From an uncultured Clostridia bacterium (GTDB lineage Bacteria; Bacillota; Clostridia; TANB77; RGIG9151), in the NCBI GenBank assembly GCA_934500865.1, contig CAKSUD010000015.1:1-29696 (forward strand): a DNA stretch of 29,696 nucleotides, in the 5' to 3' direction. This document shows positions 22,940 through 29,696 of the stretch, piece by piece; the stretch's first letter is position 1, and each line of letters opens with the position of its first letter. Under the pieces are notes generated by a model, which saw only the letters and a list, made by a program, of their open reading frames with translations, was not told the origin of the DNA and searched no databases. The translations under genes were made by a program, and so were the position numbers.

Positions 22940-23770
22940 TTAAATAGAATCAATAATCTTTTTTAATTCAGTTTTAGAAATGTCGCCTTTAATAATATAT
23001 TCGCAATTTTCATAAAGCCAAATGGCTTGCAATTGTTCATAGTTGTTCATAATATAATACCTAATATCATTTTTGCTATATATTTCTACTTCCTTGTTCT
23101 TTTCATAAGTTAAAGATGTAATATCTTTTAAATAATTAACTATTATTGTTAGTTCTTTATCATCCATTTGATAATTAGCCAAAAATATGATTTTTTTAGG
23201 AGATTCTACAACTTCAACTTCTGTGCAATTGTAATTCTGCAATATTTTTTGGGGAATTTTTGCATCTGTAATATTGTATTCGGCTAATTTTTCATGTAGT
23301 TCTTTTTCCTCTTGCAACCCTGAAAACTTTTTAACAAATCCAAATGTACTTTCCTCCCATTTTGAAATAGCACCCCAAATATTATAGTTAAATATATTTG
23401 ATGCCACAGAAACAGAACCTATCATTGCTATTAAAACAAGAATAACAGAGGCCACTCGTGCTAGATACCGTCTCATTTTTATGTCTTTATAGCATAAAAA
23501 CTTTTCATTTAATAATGTCTCAGCTTTATCGTCCAAATCCTTATAATTATGTTTATAAGATTCCCAAGCCTCATAAACATTGGTATTATATTTTTTAGAT
23601 GTACTCTCTTTTTCGCGTTTTTCAATCACCTCCAACACTTTAAAAATATAATCTGTATCTGACTCTTCACCAATAAATGGAGTATCCGATTTTATAATGT
23701 TTTCTAATTCTTCCATTGTCATTTTTTCAAGAATGCCCTCTCCATTTTTTTTGTTCCTTTGAACAGACAT
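22940..23770 (-). CDS. Single-pass membrane protein with DUF4367-like domain, putative anti-sigma factor
   Basis: The 276-residue protein has a charged cytoplasmic N-terminal part (about 1-100), one transmembrane helix at about 103-123 (ARVASVILVLIAMIG) and an extracytoplasmic domain whose end (EYIIKGDISKTELKKIIDS) matches the DUF4367 pattern. The arrangement (cytoplasmic segment, one membrane helix, outer sensor) immediately downstream of an ECF-type sigma gene is that of a membrane anti-sigma factor that holds the sigma factor until a signal is sensed outside. The canonical zinc HxxxCxxC motif is absent. ATG 23770 lies 7 nt behind AGGAGG; an in-frame TTG at 23776 is too close. The sigma gene ends 38 nt upstream. 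Role inferred from topology and position. Confidence 0.82.
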   Translation of the reverse strand: MSVQRNKKNGEGILEKMTMEELENIIKSDTPFIGEESDTDYIFKVLEVIEKREKESTSKKYNTNVYEAWESYKHNYKDLDDKAETLLNEKFLCYKDIKMRRYLARVASVILVLIAMIGSVSVASNIFNYNIWGAISKWEESTFGFVKKFSGLQEEKELHEKLAEYNITDAKIPQKILQNYNCTEVEVVESPKKIIFLANYQMDDKELTIIVNYLKDITSLTYEKNKEVEIYSKNDIRYYIMNNYEQLQAIWLYENCEYIIKGDISKTELKKIIDSI

Positions 23771-23808
23771 TTCCAAACCTCCTCACAAAATATATGTACC
23801 TTTAGGTA

Positions 23809-24306
23809 CTAAAAGTGACCAAATTCTTCTTTAAATTTTTTCTTCACTCTTTGAACTCTTTTTTTACAAGCCTCTAAACTTATTCCAAGTTCTTTTGATA
23901 TTTCTAATAAAGAATTCCCCTCTATTGCATAGCTTTGCAACAATTTTATTTCCTCTTTAGTAAAATTTCCTTTGTACAAAAGCATAGGATCTATTTCATC
24001 ATTTGTACTTCCCATGTTCCCTTCATCCATTTCAAATTCAGTTATCAATAACCTATTAATTCTCATTATATTTCTCTTAGTATTACTTATAACGAACTTC
24101 AAAGTGTTCATAAGCCAACCATTAGGATTAGGGCTAGCCATAAGCTGGTCTATTTTTATCCAAGCAATTCTAAATGTCTCTTGTACTGCCTCTTCCGCTA
24201 ATGATTTGCTATTTAATTGGTTAACAGCATAAATATTAAGCTTAACAAATAGCTCTTTATACATTCTTTCAATAATCTCTTCTCTTTTCTTACAATTACC
24301 TTTCAT
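23809..24306 (-). CDS. ECF-type (sigma-70 family) RNA polymerase sigma factor
   Basis: The 165-residue protein has the two-domain plan of group 4 sigma factors. Region 2 (about 10-85) contains AEEAVQETFRIAWIK, the core-binding DxxQxTF-like motif in a variant form, and NPNGWLMNTLKFVISNTKR. Region 4 (about 110-160) contains LLEISKELGISLEACKKRVQRVKKKF, the helix-turn-helix for -35 recognition. An acidic linker (DEGNMGSTNDEIDP) joins them. ATG 24306 follows AGGAGG. A promoter with an extended -10 sits upstream, and the first downstream gene is a membrane anti-sigma candidate. It likely drives this cluster and perhaps other envelope genes when released. Class secure, regulon unknown. Confidence 0.93.
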   Translation of the reverse strand: MKGNCKKREEIIERMYKELFVKLNIYAVNQLNSKSLAEEAVQETFRIAWIKIDQLMASPNPNGWLMNTLKFVISNTKRNIMRINRLLITEFEMDEGNMGSTNDEIDPMLLYKGNFTKEEIKLLQSYAIEGNSLLEISKELGISLEACKKRVQRVKKKFKEEFGHF

Positions 24307-24348
24307 ATCTAGAAATCCTCCTAATTGAGTATTTTACCAGTCAGAAAG

Positions 24349-24357
24349 ATTATACCA
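24349..24357 (-). promoter_or_regulatory. Extended -10 promoter of the sigma-factor operon
   Basis: TGGTATAAT (24349-24357) on the minus strand, about 43 nt before the start codon. No good TTGACA-like -35 is found 17 bp upstream, so it depends on the extended -10 or on an activator. An ECF-type autoregulatory element could not be identified with confidence. Confidence 0.6.
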
Positions 24358-24413
24358 TAATTTTGTAATGTTCTCCATATATAATTGGGTCAAAATAAAA
24401 GTAATTACAAATG

Positions 24414-24450
24414 TTATATGCCCCTTGTCTACTTGGCAAGGGGCATATAA
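24414..24450 (-). terminator. GC-rich hairpin after the deacetylase gene, poor T-tract
   Basis: TTATATGCCCCTTG (24414-24427) and CAAGGGGCATATAA (24437-24450) form a perfect 14-bp stem 15 nt after the deacetylase stop. Neither side has a run of T, so it is an atypical terminator or an mRNA-stabilising structure. Confidence 0.6.
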
Positions 24451-24465
24451 AAAATGCTCTTTTTA

Positions 24466-25233
24466 CTAATTTGGCTTTTGCATTCCTGCATGGTCAATTA
24501 TGTAATTATCTTTATAAATAAACTCGGATATAGGTTTAAATTCATATCCTTTATCTTTTAACTGCCGTATTAGTTCAGGCAAAACTGTTGCTGTATCTTT
24601 AGTCCCATTATGCATTAATATAATCGAGCCATTTTTCACTTTAGAAGTAACTCGACTTAATATGTTATCTGCGCCAAAATTCTTCCAATCCAAACTATCT
24701 ACATCCCATTGAATTGTATAAAATCCTAATTCTTCAGCTGCACTAATTACATTGTCGTTATATTCCCCATATGGCGCTCTAAATAAGTTATTTTCTTTAC
24801 CCGTTGCATTTTCAATTTTCTCGTTTGCATTCTTAATTTCACTTTTTATGTTGTCATATGATAGTGATGCAATATGAGGATGTGTATCCGAATGATTTGC
24901 TACATCATGCCCTTCATCCGTCATACGTTTTATGACATCTGGAAATTTATCTACCCATTCTCCAAGCACAAAAAAAGTAGCTTTTATATTATTTTCCTTT
25001 AATGTATCTAAAATCTGTGGCATATCTTCTGCTCCCCAAGCACAGTCAAACGTAAGCGAAATTTTAGGCTCGGTTGTTTCTATATTGTATATAGGTAATT
25101 TTCTAGTTGTAGAAGCAACCGTAGATATAACATCATTTGTAACCTTTCCGGCTACTGAAAAAGCCATTCCAATTAAAGCAATTACAAAACAATACCTCAT
25201 TAGTTTCCATTTATCCCATACATAAAGTCTCAT
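24466..25233 (-). CDS. PdaB-like polysaccharide deacetylase (NodB fold)
   Basis: The 255-residue protein has an N-terminal membrane segment (RYCFVIALIGMAFSVAG) and a NodB deacetylase domain. Visible motifs are TFDCAW (catalytic Asp; the second, metal-binding Asp of TFDD is Cys), HSDTHPHI (metal His pair), RAPYGEYND (Arg), WDVDSLDW and ILMHNG (catalytic His). The TFDxxWG form and the length match the sporulation-associated PdaB clade, whose members act on cortex or wall peptidoglycan. The altered metal site is shared with that clade as I recall it, so activity is uncertain. ATG 25233 follows GGAG; a GTG at 25242 overlaps that site. Probably monocistronic, with a leader hairpin (25239-25285) covering the ribosome site. 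Confidence 0.9.
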   Translation of the reverse strand: MRLYVWDKWKLMRYCFVIALIGMAFSVAGKVTNDVISTVASTTRKLPIYNIETTEPKISLTFDCAWGAEDMPQILDTLKENNIKATFFVLGEWVDKFPDVIKRMTDEGHDVANHSDTHPHIASLSYDNIKSEIKNANEKIENATGKENNLFRAPYGEYNDNVISAAEELGFYTIQWDVDSLDWKNFGADNILSRVTSKVKNGSIILMHNGTKDTATVLPELIRQLKDKGYEFKPISEFIYKDNYIIDHAGMQKPN

Positions 25234-25238
25234 AAAAA

Positions 25239-25285
25239 ACACTCCGTTTCACATTGTTTGTATAAACTTATGCGAAACGAAGTGT
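25239..25285 (-). promoter_or_regulatory. Inverted repeat covering the ribosome site of the PdaB-like gene
   Basis: ACACTCCGTTTC (25239-25250) and GAAACGAAGTGT (25274-25285) are complementary at 11 of 12 positions. On the minus-strand mRNA the 3' arm is GAAACGGAGUGU, which contains the GGAG ribosome site of the deacetylase gene, so folding would hide it. Confidence 0.65.
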
Positions 25286-25305
25286 AATTATTCTTTTTAA
25301 AATAG

Positions 25306-25334
25306 TTGACCATAATTTCAAACTGTGATATACT
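25306..25334 (+). promoter_or_regulatory. Sigma-A promoter of the 54-residue membrane protein gene
   Basis: TTGACC (25306-25311), 17-bp spacer and TATACT (25329-25334), about 50 nt before the start codon. Confidence 0.7.
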
Positions 25335-25387
25335 TTTTACATTAAAACGTGTTTATTTATCCATATTTTTTAATTGGAGGTCGAATC

Positions 25388-25552
25388 ATGAAGGAAAAAT
25401 TTCTCAGGTTCCTTTTTAAGGTTGCAAATATTGTTTTGCTTTGTCTTTTTCTCCTTTTTTTGCTTCTTAATTTAAGCACCTTAGCTAGCCTCTACACCAA
25501 TTGTGTGTTCGCTATTATGCACTTTATTTTACGACTTATAAGTGGAAAGTAA
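25388..25552 (+). CDS. Small hydrophobic membrane protein, 54 residues
   Basis: The product begins MKEKFLRFLFKVANIVLL and is dominated by one long hydrophobic helix (about 11-33, LLCLFLLFLLLNL). A second, amphipathic stretch with a positively charged end (LRLISGK) follows. No family is recognised. ATG 25388 is preceded by GGAGG (25376-25380), the gene has its own promoter, and a perfect terminator follows about 10 nt after the stop, so it is a real expressed unit. It resembles membrane microproteins that bind and modulate larger membrane proteins, or type I toxin peptides. No antisense RNA partner is obvious to me. It lies between the PdaB-like gene and aspS, which are both on the other strand. 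Confidence 0.8.
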   Translation: MKEKFLRFLFKVANIVLLCLFLLFLLLNLSTLASLYTNCVFAIMHFILRLISGK

Positions 25553-25561
25553 TTTGATCTT

Positions 25562-25597
25562 AAAAAGAGGAAAATCCAAATGGATTTTCCTCTTTTT
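25562..25597. terminator. Bidirectional terminator between the small membrane gene and aspS
   Basis: AAAAAGAGGAAAATCC (25562-25577) and GGATTTTCCTCTTTTT (25582-25597) form a perfect 16-bp stem with a 4-nt loop; the A-run and T-run serve both converging genes. The right arm abuts the aspS stop codon. Confidence 0.93.
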
Positions 25598-27358
25598 TTA
25601 CTTATCGTCCTTTTTAACCGGCTTTAGCATGATGTGAACATCATCTAATTGGTTAGGATATACCGCTGACGGCGCTCCCATTAATAAATCTCTTGCTTTA
25701 CTATTCTTAGGGAATGCAATTACTTCTCTTATGCTATCTTCCTCTGCAAGTAACATTACCATTCTATCTAGTCCAGGAGCTGCTCCGGCGTGCGGTGGTG
25801 CTCCATATTGGAATGCATTAAACAATGCCCCGAACTTAGCTTCAACATGTTGCCTTGTGTATCCAGCTATTTCAAAAGCTCTTTCCATTATTTCAACATC
25901 GTGGTTTCTAACAGCTCCGGATGCAAGTTCATATCCATTACATACTAGATCATACTGCCATGCATAAATATCTAGCGGGTCTTTTGTATTTAATGCTTCA
26001 AGTCCACCTTGTGGCATTGAGAACGGGTTATGATTGAATTCGATTTTTCCCTCTTCATCTTTCTCATACATAGGGAAATCAACTATCCAGCAGAACTTAT
26101 ATGTGTTCTTCTCTAATAAATCAAGTCTCTTACCTAATTCAATTCTAACTCCACCGGCAATCTTATTAACTGCTTCTTCCTCATCTGCCATAAAGAATAC
26201 AGCGTCGTTTGCCTTAACCTTATTTAATAATTCAGCTCTCATAGGTTCAGTAATAAACTTAGTTATTCCACCAGCAAAAGTCATATCCTCGTTAACCTTA
26301 ACATATCCAAGCCCCTTTGCTCCACATTCATTAACAGCAAATTCAGTCATTTGGTCAAAGAATTTTCTAGTCTCCTTAGCGCAATTCGGAACAATAATCA
26401 TTCTAACAGTTTTGTCCTTAAATGCAGCAAATTCAGTATCCTTAAATAATTCGGTTGCATCTTCAATAATAAGTGGGTTTCTTAAATCAGGCTTATCTGA
26501 ACCATATTTCTTCATTGCTTCTTTGTATGGAATTCTAATTAATCCATCTTCACTTACACTCCAAGTTGTATGCTTTCTAAATGTATTTAGTACGACATTT
26601 TCAACTGCTTTTAGTACATCTTCTTGTGTAGCAAATGACATTTCCAAGTCGACTTGGTAAAACTCTCCCGGAGACCTGTCCGCTCTAGGGTCTTCATCTC
26701 TAAAACAAGGAGCGATTTGGTAATACTTATCAAAACCTGACATCATCAAAAGTTGTTTAAACTGTTGAGGAGCTTGTGGTAATGCATAAAATTCACCTGG
26801 ATGAAGTCTGCTTGGAACTAAGAAGTCTCTTGCACCTTCTGGCGAAGAACTTGTAAGTATCGGTGTTTGAATTTCAACAAATCCCATATCATCCATTATT
26901 TCACGAACAGTCTTCATAATTTTTGCTCTAAAAACAATGTTATTATGAATTCTTTCATTTCTTAAATCAAGGAATCTATATTCAAGTCTTAAGTCCTCTC
27001 TTACATCTTGGTCGATATTAATTTCAAAAGGCAAAACATTTTTAGCCTTGCCGCAAACAGTAATTTTAGAAGGAACAATTTCAATATCTCCTGTTGGAAG
27101 ATTAGGATTCTTATTAGAACGTTCACGAACCTTACCTGTAATAGAAACAGTACTTTCTGTATTTATTCCTCTAATAATCTTCATATTTTCTTCATCATCT
27201 GAAATAACAGCTTGTGTGATTCCAAAATGGTCTCTAATATCTAAGAAAATAACAGATCCTAAATCTCTTATAGTCTGCACCCATCCGGCTATTCTTACTT
27301 CTTTTCCTACATCAGCAATTCTTAATTCATTGCAATAATGAGTTCTGTACTCATTCAT
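25598..27358 (-). CDS. aspS: Aspartyl-tRNA synthetase, bacterial type
   Basis: This 586-residue class II synthetase charges tRNA-Asp. An OB-fold anticodon-binding domain opens the protein (GWVQTIRDLGSVIFLDIRD). The catalytic domain follows, with motif 2 (PCFRDEDPRADRSPGEFYQVDLEMSF) and motif 3 near the end (GAAPGLDRMVMLL). The bacterial GAD insertion lies between them (about 290-430). The length fits the bacterial enzyme. I cannot tell from sequence alone whether it is discriminating or also charges tRNA-Asn. ATG 27358 is used, supported by AAGGAG; further upstream codons belong to the leader. A T-box leader with GAC specifier controls it. Very secure. Confidence 0.98.
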   Translation of the reverse strand: MNEYRTHYCNELRIADVGKEVRIAGWVQTIRDLGSVIFLDIRDHFGITQAVISDDEENMKIIRGINTESTVSITGKVRERSNKNPNLPTGDIEIVPSKITVCGKAKNVLPFEINIDQDVREDLRLEYRFLDLRNERIHNNIVFRAKIMKTVREIMDDMGFVEIQTPILTSSSPEGARDFLVPSRLHPGEFYALPQAPQQFKQLLMMSGFDKYYQIAPCFRDEDPRADRSPGEFYQVDLEMSFATQEDVLKAVENVVLNTFRKHTTWSVSEDGLIRIPYKEAMKKYGSDKPDLRNPLIIEDATELFKDTEFAAFKDKTVRMIIVPNCAKETRKFFDQMTEFAVNECGAKGLGYVKVNEDMTFAGGITKFITEPMRAELLNKVKANDAVFFMADEEEAVNKIAGGVRIELGKRLDLLEKNTYKFCWIVDFPMYEKDEEGKIEFNHNPFSMPQGGLEALNTKDPLDIYAWQYDLVCNGYELASGAVRNHDVEIMERAFEIAGYTRQHVEAKFGALFNAFQYGAPPHAGAAPGLDRMVMLLAEEDSIREVIAFPKNSKARDLLMGAPSAVYPNQLDDVHIMLKPVKKDDK

Positions 27359-27377
27359 CAAAATCTCTCCTTTCAAA

Positions 27378-27599
27378 AACAAAAGTCCCTAAAGTAGTAA
27401 AAACTACTCTAGGGACGAAAGTATCTCTTCCGTGGTACCACCCACATTTTAACTCTTGGTCTTTAACGTAACCATACGATCTTGCTTAATCACAAGACTG
27501 CTCAAAAGTGTCTTCAAATCACTTTAGTTAGAAACATCACACCAAATCTGTTTCCTCTCTCAAACTCAGTTTGATTTTACTCTTCTTTCTCATTGCCTT
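27378..27599 (-). promoter_or_regulatory. T-box leader of aspS (tRNA-Asp responsive attenuator)
   Basis: On the minus strand a Stem I region contains the aspartate specifier GAC (27510-27512, in TTGAAGACAC). The T-box GGGTGGTACCACGG lies at about 27430-27444. A terminator stem (GTCCCTAGAGTAGT paired with ACTACTTTAGGGAC, then TTTTG) spans about 27380-27417. The specifier agrees with the synthetase, as expected for tRNA-Asp sensing. Confidence 0.95.
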
Positions 27600-27605
27600 T
27601 AACTT

Positions 27606-27634
27606 ATTCTAAATCTATATTCGACAAAAGTCAA
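27606..27634 (-). promoter_or_regulatory. Sigma-A promoter of the aspS T-box leader
   Basis: TTGACT (27629-27634), 17-bp spacer and TAGAAT (27606-27611) on the minus strand, about 15 nt before the first leader stem. No terminator is seen after the WG-repeat gene that ends at 27660. Confidence 0.7.
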
Positions 27635-27648
27635 CCTAAAAAACTAAT

Positions 27649-27742
27649 TTTTGTTCAAATTATAGTTCATCATAAGCAATATCACTAGGCACTCTTGATT
27701 GTCTGTCCGGGTCATCTGTCTTATAAATGTCTTGGCTCTTTG
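27649..27742. repeat. Direct repeat, copy A (3' end of WG-repeat gene)
   Basis: This 94-bp stretch matches 29603-29696 at 93 of 94 positions (difference at 27665 versus 29619, a silent Leu codon change). It covers the last 27 codons and 11 bp after the stop of the WG-repeat gene. The match reaches the window edge, so the true repeat is longer. Confidence 0.97.
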
Positions 27743-28958
27743 AATAGAAATATACATACATATCATTTACTAATAGCTTATAATCTTTTTCTGTTGTTGG
27801 AACCCAAACATGATATACAGTTCCCTTTATTACTGACGAATCTTTTAGCTTTTCTTCCGTATATAATCCGTTTCTTAATCCGTATAAGAAATCATCTTCA
27901 TATAAATCTTCACCTATTGTTTGTCTTATTCTTGTTCTAACATCTTCTTTAGCAAATAACTTTTCAGTTAATCCTTCATTATCATATGTTGGTGAACCTT
28001 TAACATATTTTCCTATAATCTTATTCTCAGAACTCATATCAAGGTTTCCTCCAAGTATTGATGTAATCTCTAACCAGTCATCTGCTATTGTAAATGTAAT
28101 GGTGTCTTGAGTTATACCATATCCATATACATATTTTGCTGTGTTGGTAGATGTAATTTCTGCTGTTCCTTCAAATGTATCACTTATTGAATAGTAATTA
28201 GATGTTAACTTGAAGTCAAATGATGTTGCCATTTGATGAGATATTTCAAGCTTTGCTCCTAGTGATGAATGTGTCTTTGTTCTGTTCCATGTTCCTGTAA
28301 AATCTGCATTTTCTTCATTAGACGGATTTTCAATTGGTACTATTACTACTCCCGATGCGTTTATGTATCCAAACTTTCTGTCTAATACAACTTTAGCAGT
28401 TCCTTCACTAGAAAATGGCTCTACTCTATCATATAGGAGGTCACATACCTTGTTTCCGTTTCTATCTATAAATCCGTATTTTCCGCCTTTTCCAACTGCA
28501 ATTATTCCGTTAGATATCTCACCACAGAAATAGTAATCAACAGGAATTACTTCTTTACCTTCTGTATTTATATATCCCCATAAGTTGTCCTTTTTTACCT
28601 TAGCAATCTTCTCGCCCATAAAATTATTGGCTGAATCATAGATAAGTGGAATTTTTACATGTCCATTTTTATCTATATATCCCCATTTTCCATCTTTCTT
28701 TACTAATGCAAGTCCTTGGTAGTACTGATTTTTTACATCATATTCTACATATGGTGCTTTAGCATCGTCTTCTTCAGCTTGTTGCCTTTGTTCTATTTCG
28801 GCTTGCCTTCTTGCTTCCTCATCAGCTTTCTTTTGTTCTTCATTTCTTGCGATAGTTACTTTGGCAAACTCTGCATTTTCGAAAACAAGCATAAAAATAC
28901 CTGAAATTGCAATAGATGCCAATATAATGCCAGCTAAAATTTTAAGTTTTAATTTCAT
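27660..28958 (-). CDS. Membrane-anchored WG-repeat protein
   Basis: The 432-residue protein has an N-terminal membrane anchor (KLKILAGIILASIAISGIFMLV), a charged Glu/Gln/Ala-rich coiled stretch (about 35-65) and then WG beta-hairpin repeats at about 75-210 (KKDGKWGYIDKNG, KKDNLWGYINTEG, GKGGKYGFIDRNG, DRKFGYINASG). The remaining ~220 residues form an unrecognised beta-rich domain (FTGTWNRTKTH onward, with a lipocalin-like or DUF-type feel) and a C-terminal tail (DPDRQSRVPSDIAYDEL). Exported side is likely outside. ATG 28958 follows GGGGAG. It lies 46 nt behind the lipoprotein gene and is one of at least two copies (another ends at 29614). Family of the repeats is secure; function unknown. Confidence 0.88.
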   Translation of the reverse strand: MKLKLKILAGIILASIAISGIFMLVFENAEFAKVTIARNEEQKKADEEARRQAEIEQRQQAEEDDAKAPYVEYDVKNQYYQGLALVKKDGKWGYIDKNGHVKIPLIYDSANNFMGEKIAKVKKDNLWGYINTEGKEVIPVDYYFCGEISNGIIAVGKGGKYGFIDRNGNKVCDLLYDRVEPFSSEGTAKVVLDRKFGYINASGVVIVPIENPSNEENADFTGTWNRTKTHSSLGAKLEISHQMATSFDFKLTSNYYSISDTFEGTAEITSTNTAKYVYGYGITQDTITFTIADDWLEITSILGGNLDMSSENKIIGKYVKGSPTYDNEGLTEKLFAKEDVRTRIRQTIGEDLYEDDFLYGLRNGLYTEEKLKDSSVIKGTVYHVWVPTTEKDYKLLVNDMYVYFYSKSQDIYKTDDPDRQSRVPSDIAYDEL

Positions 28959-29004
28959 AATAATTCTCCCCATCCCTGTTAATAACTTTAAAACATTAAT
29001 ATAC

Positions 29005-29577
29005 TTATTTTGTAAAATCAATCTCCATTCTGTTAATGCCATCAGTATACAATATTATTACCATATAATTACCTATTTTTCTAACAAAAAATGTCTGAGA
29101 TATATCCAAAGAATCAAAAGTTGTGTTTATTGAAAAGTATTTTTCACCATTAATTAATGTCTCATAAGTGCTTTCAATTTCTCTACAAGCAGGTGGTTTT
29201 ACATAGTCTATTTCCCTAGATGAATATGAAACAGTATTTTGTTCCTTTAATGCATTAAAATATTGTCTTTCATCAATATCAGAATTCTCTACTTGTATTA
29301 AATTTTCATACATAATAACCATGTTGCCCCCTGTCACTTCATTCTTAGCCATAGCATCAATATGTATTGATTCGTGGTCATTATCTATGGTTTCATTTAT
29401 TTCTTGCTTTGAACAAACTGTCCAATCATCCGGAATAGTTAACTCTAAATTTGCAAAGTCATTAACATATGTTTTTTCTTTCCATACACCGGTCATATAC
29501 ACTTTATCTTCTTTATTGCAACCACAGAAACAGAATACCAAAGCCAATGAAATTAACATTAAAAATCTTCGCCTCAT
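29005..29577 (-). CDS. Putative lipoprotein of unknown function
   Basis: The 190-residue product begins RRRFLMLISLALVFCFCGC, a lipoprotein signal peptide whose last Cys (CGC) is the likely lipidation site. The mature domain starts VYMTGVWKEKTY, then LELTIPDDWTV, and runs as an alternating beta-sheet pattern typical of small PsbP/DUF-like exported domains. I do not recognise it specifically. ATG 29577 is preceded by AAGGAGATG; an ATG at 29595 contains the ribosome site and is rejected. It sits between two WG-repeat genes, 36 nt from the upstream copy and 46 nt from the downstream copy, all in one direction, so all three may be cotranscribed as a duplicated surface-protein locus. Confidence 0.85.
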   Translation of the reverse strand: MRRRFLMLISLALVFCFCGCNKEDKVYMTGVWKEKTYVNDFANLELTIPDDWTVCSKQEINETIDNDHESIHIDAMAKNEVTGGNMVIMYENLIQVENSDIDERQYFNALKEQNTVSYSSREIDYVKPPACREIESTYETLINGEKYFSINTTFDSLDISQTFFVRKIGNYMVIILYTDGINRMEIDFTK

Positions 29578-29602
29578 ATTTACATCTCCTTTCAAAGGAT
29601 AG

Positions 29603-29696
29603 TTTTGTTCAAATTATAATTCATCATAAGCAATATCACTAGGCACTCTTGATTGTCTGTCCGGGTCATCTGTCTTATAAATGTCTTGGCTCTTTG
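29603..29696. repeat. Direct repeat, copy B (cut by the window end)
   Basis: Nearly identical to 27649-27742, as described for copy A; offset is 1954 bp. Confidence 0.97.
29614..29696 (-). CDS. Second WG-repeat gene, C-terminal end only (partial)
   Basis: The last 27 or so codons of a gene running in from beyond the window are seen: the tail ...QDIYKTDDPDRQSRVPS to DIAYDEL, identical in protein to the end of the 27660 gene, with stop TAA at 29614-29616. The one DNA difference is silent. Only the C terminus is visible, so I cannot say whether the full copy is intact or has the WG repeats. It is followed after 36 nt by the lipoprotein gene. Confidence 0.85.
   Translation of the reverse strand, partial: KSQDIYKTDDPDRQSRVPSDIAYDEL

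Noticed and set aside
22437..24306. Toxin-antitoxin or phage module
   Set aside because: Sigma region 2/4 motifs and the membrane topology of the neighbour fit an ECF sigma/anti-sigma pair; no toxin fold, integrase or phage structural gene is seen.
1..29696. CRISPR arrays, insertion sequences, tRNA genes
   Set aside because: No regularly spaced short repeats, transposase reading frames with terminal inverted repeats, or tRNA cloverleaf with GGTTCRA-type arm was found on reading both strands by eye; a covariance-model scan would be more sensitive.

Overview
The window looks like a chromosomal segment of a low-GC, Gram-positive, anaerobic Firmicute of the class Clostridia. A Lachnospirales-like lineage is my best guess; I cannot name a genus. 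The grounds are AT-rich DNA with strong GGAGG ribosome sites, T-box leaders on two aminoacyl-tRNA synthetase genes, a minimal SufC-SufB/D pair, SLH and stalk-domain surface proteins, a DUF6147-like protein, a PdaB-like deacetylase (suggesting a spore former or a descendant of one) and flagellin under a SigD/sigma-28 type promoter. Almost all genes lie on the minus strand. Only flagellin, two unrecognised small genes and one membrane microprotein are on the plus strand.

Layout. 1-200: two near-identical consensus sigma-A promoters, 95 bp apart, point left out of the window, as for an rRNA or other stable-RNA operon. 224-1555: flagellin and a converging 89-residue coiled-coil gene, each behind a sigma-28-like promoter and sharing one terminator. 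1609-5664: a two-gene operon of an adenosine-deaminase-fold protein with a Rossmann/SLOG-like C-terminal half and a secreted PPC/stalk-domain protein. 5723-11696: CPA-type cation/proton antiporter, purA, T-box-controlled metG and a DUF368 (polyprenyl-phosphate transporter) gene. 11712-12863: two plus-strand genes of unknown function with look-alike promoters. 12870-17704: an SLH/InlB-repeat surface protein, guaA, and the sufCB pair for Fe-S assembly.

17909-24357 is one long minus-strand cluster. It begins with an ECF-type sigma factor and a single-pass DUF4367-like putative anti-sigma factor, then runs into exported proteins: DUF6147-like, a large RCC1 beta-propeller, an SH3+M23 peptidase, a small SH3 protein and an M28-like lipoprotein whose active site looks broken. 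It reads as a self-contained envelope-response module. 24466-27634 holds the PdaB-like deacetylase, a 54-residue membrane protein gene and T-box-controlled aspS. 27649-29696 holds a WG-repeat protein, a lipoprotein, and the end of a second almost identical WG-repeat gene cut by the window edge, showing a tandem duplication.

The candidates I consider least explained are the ADA-SLOG-like/PPC operon, the sigma/anti-sigma/RCC1/peptidase cluster, the twin-promoter unknown genes, and the sigma-28-linked 89-residue protein. No CRISPR array, insertion sequence, prophage, tRNA or rRNA gene was seen inside the window.
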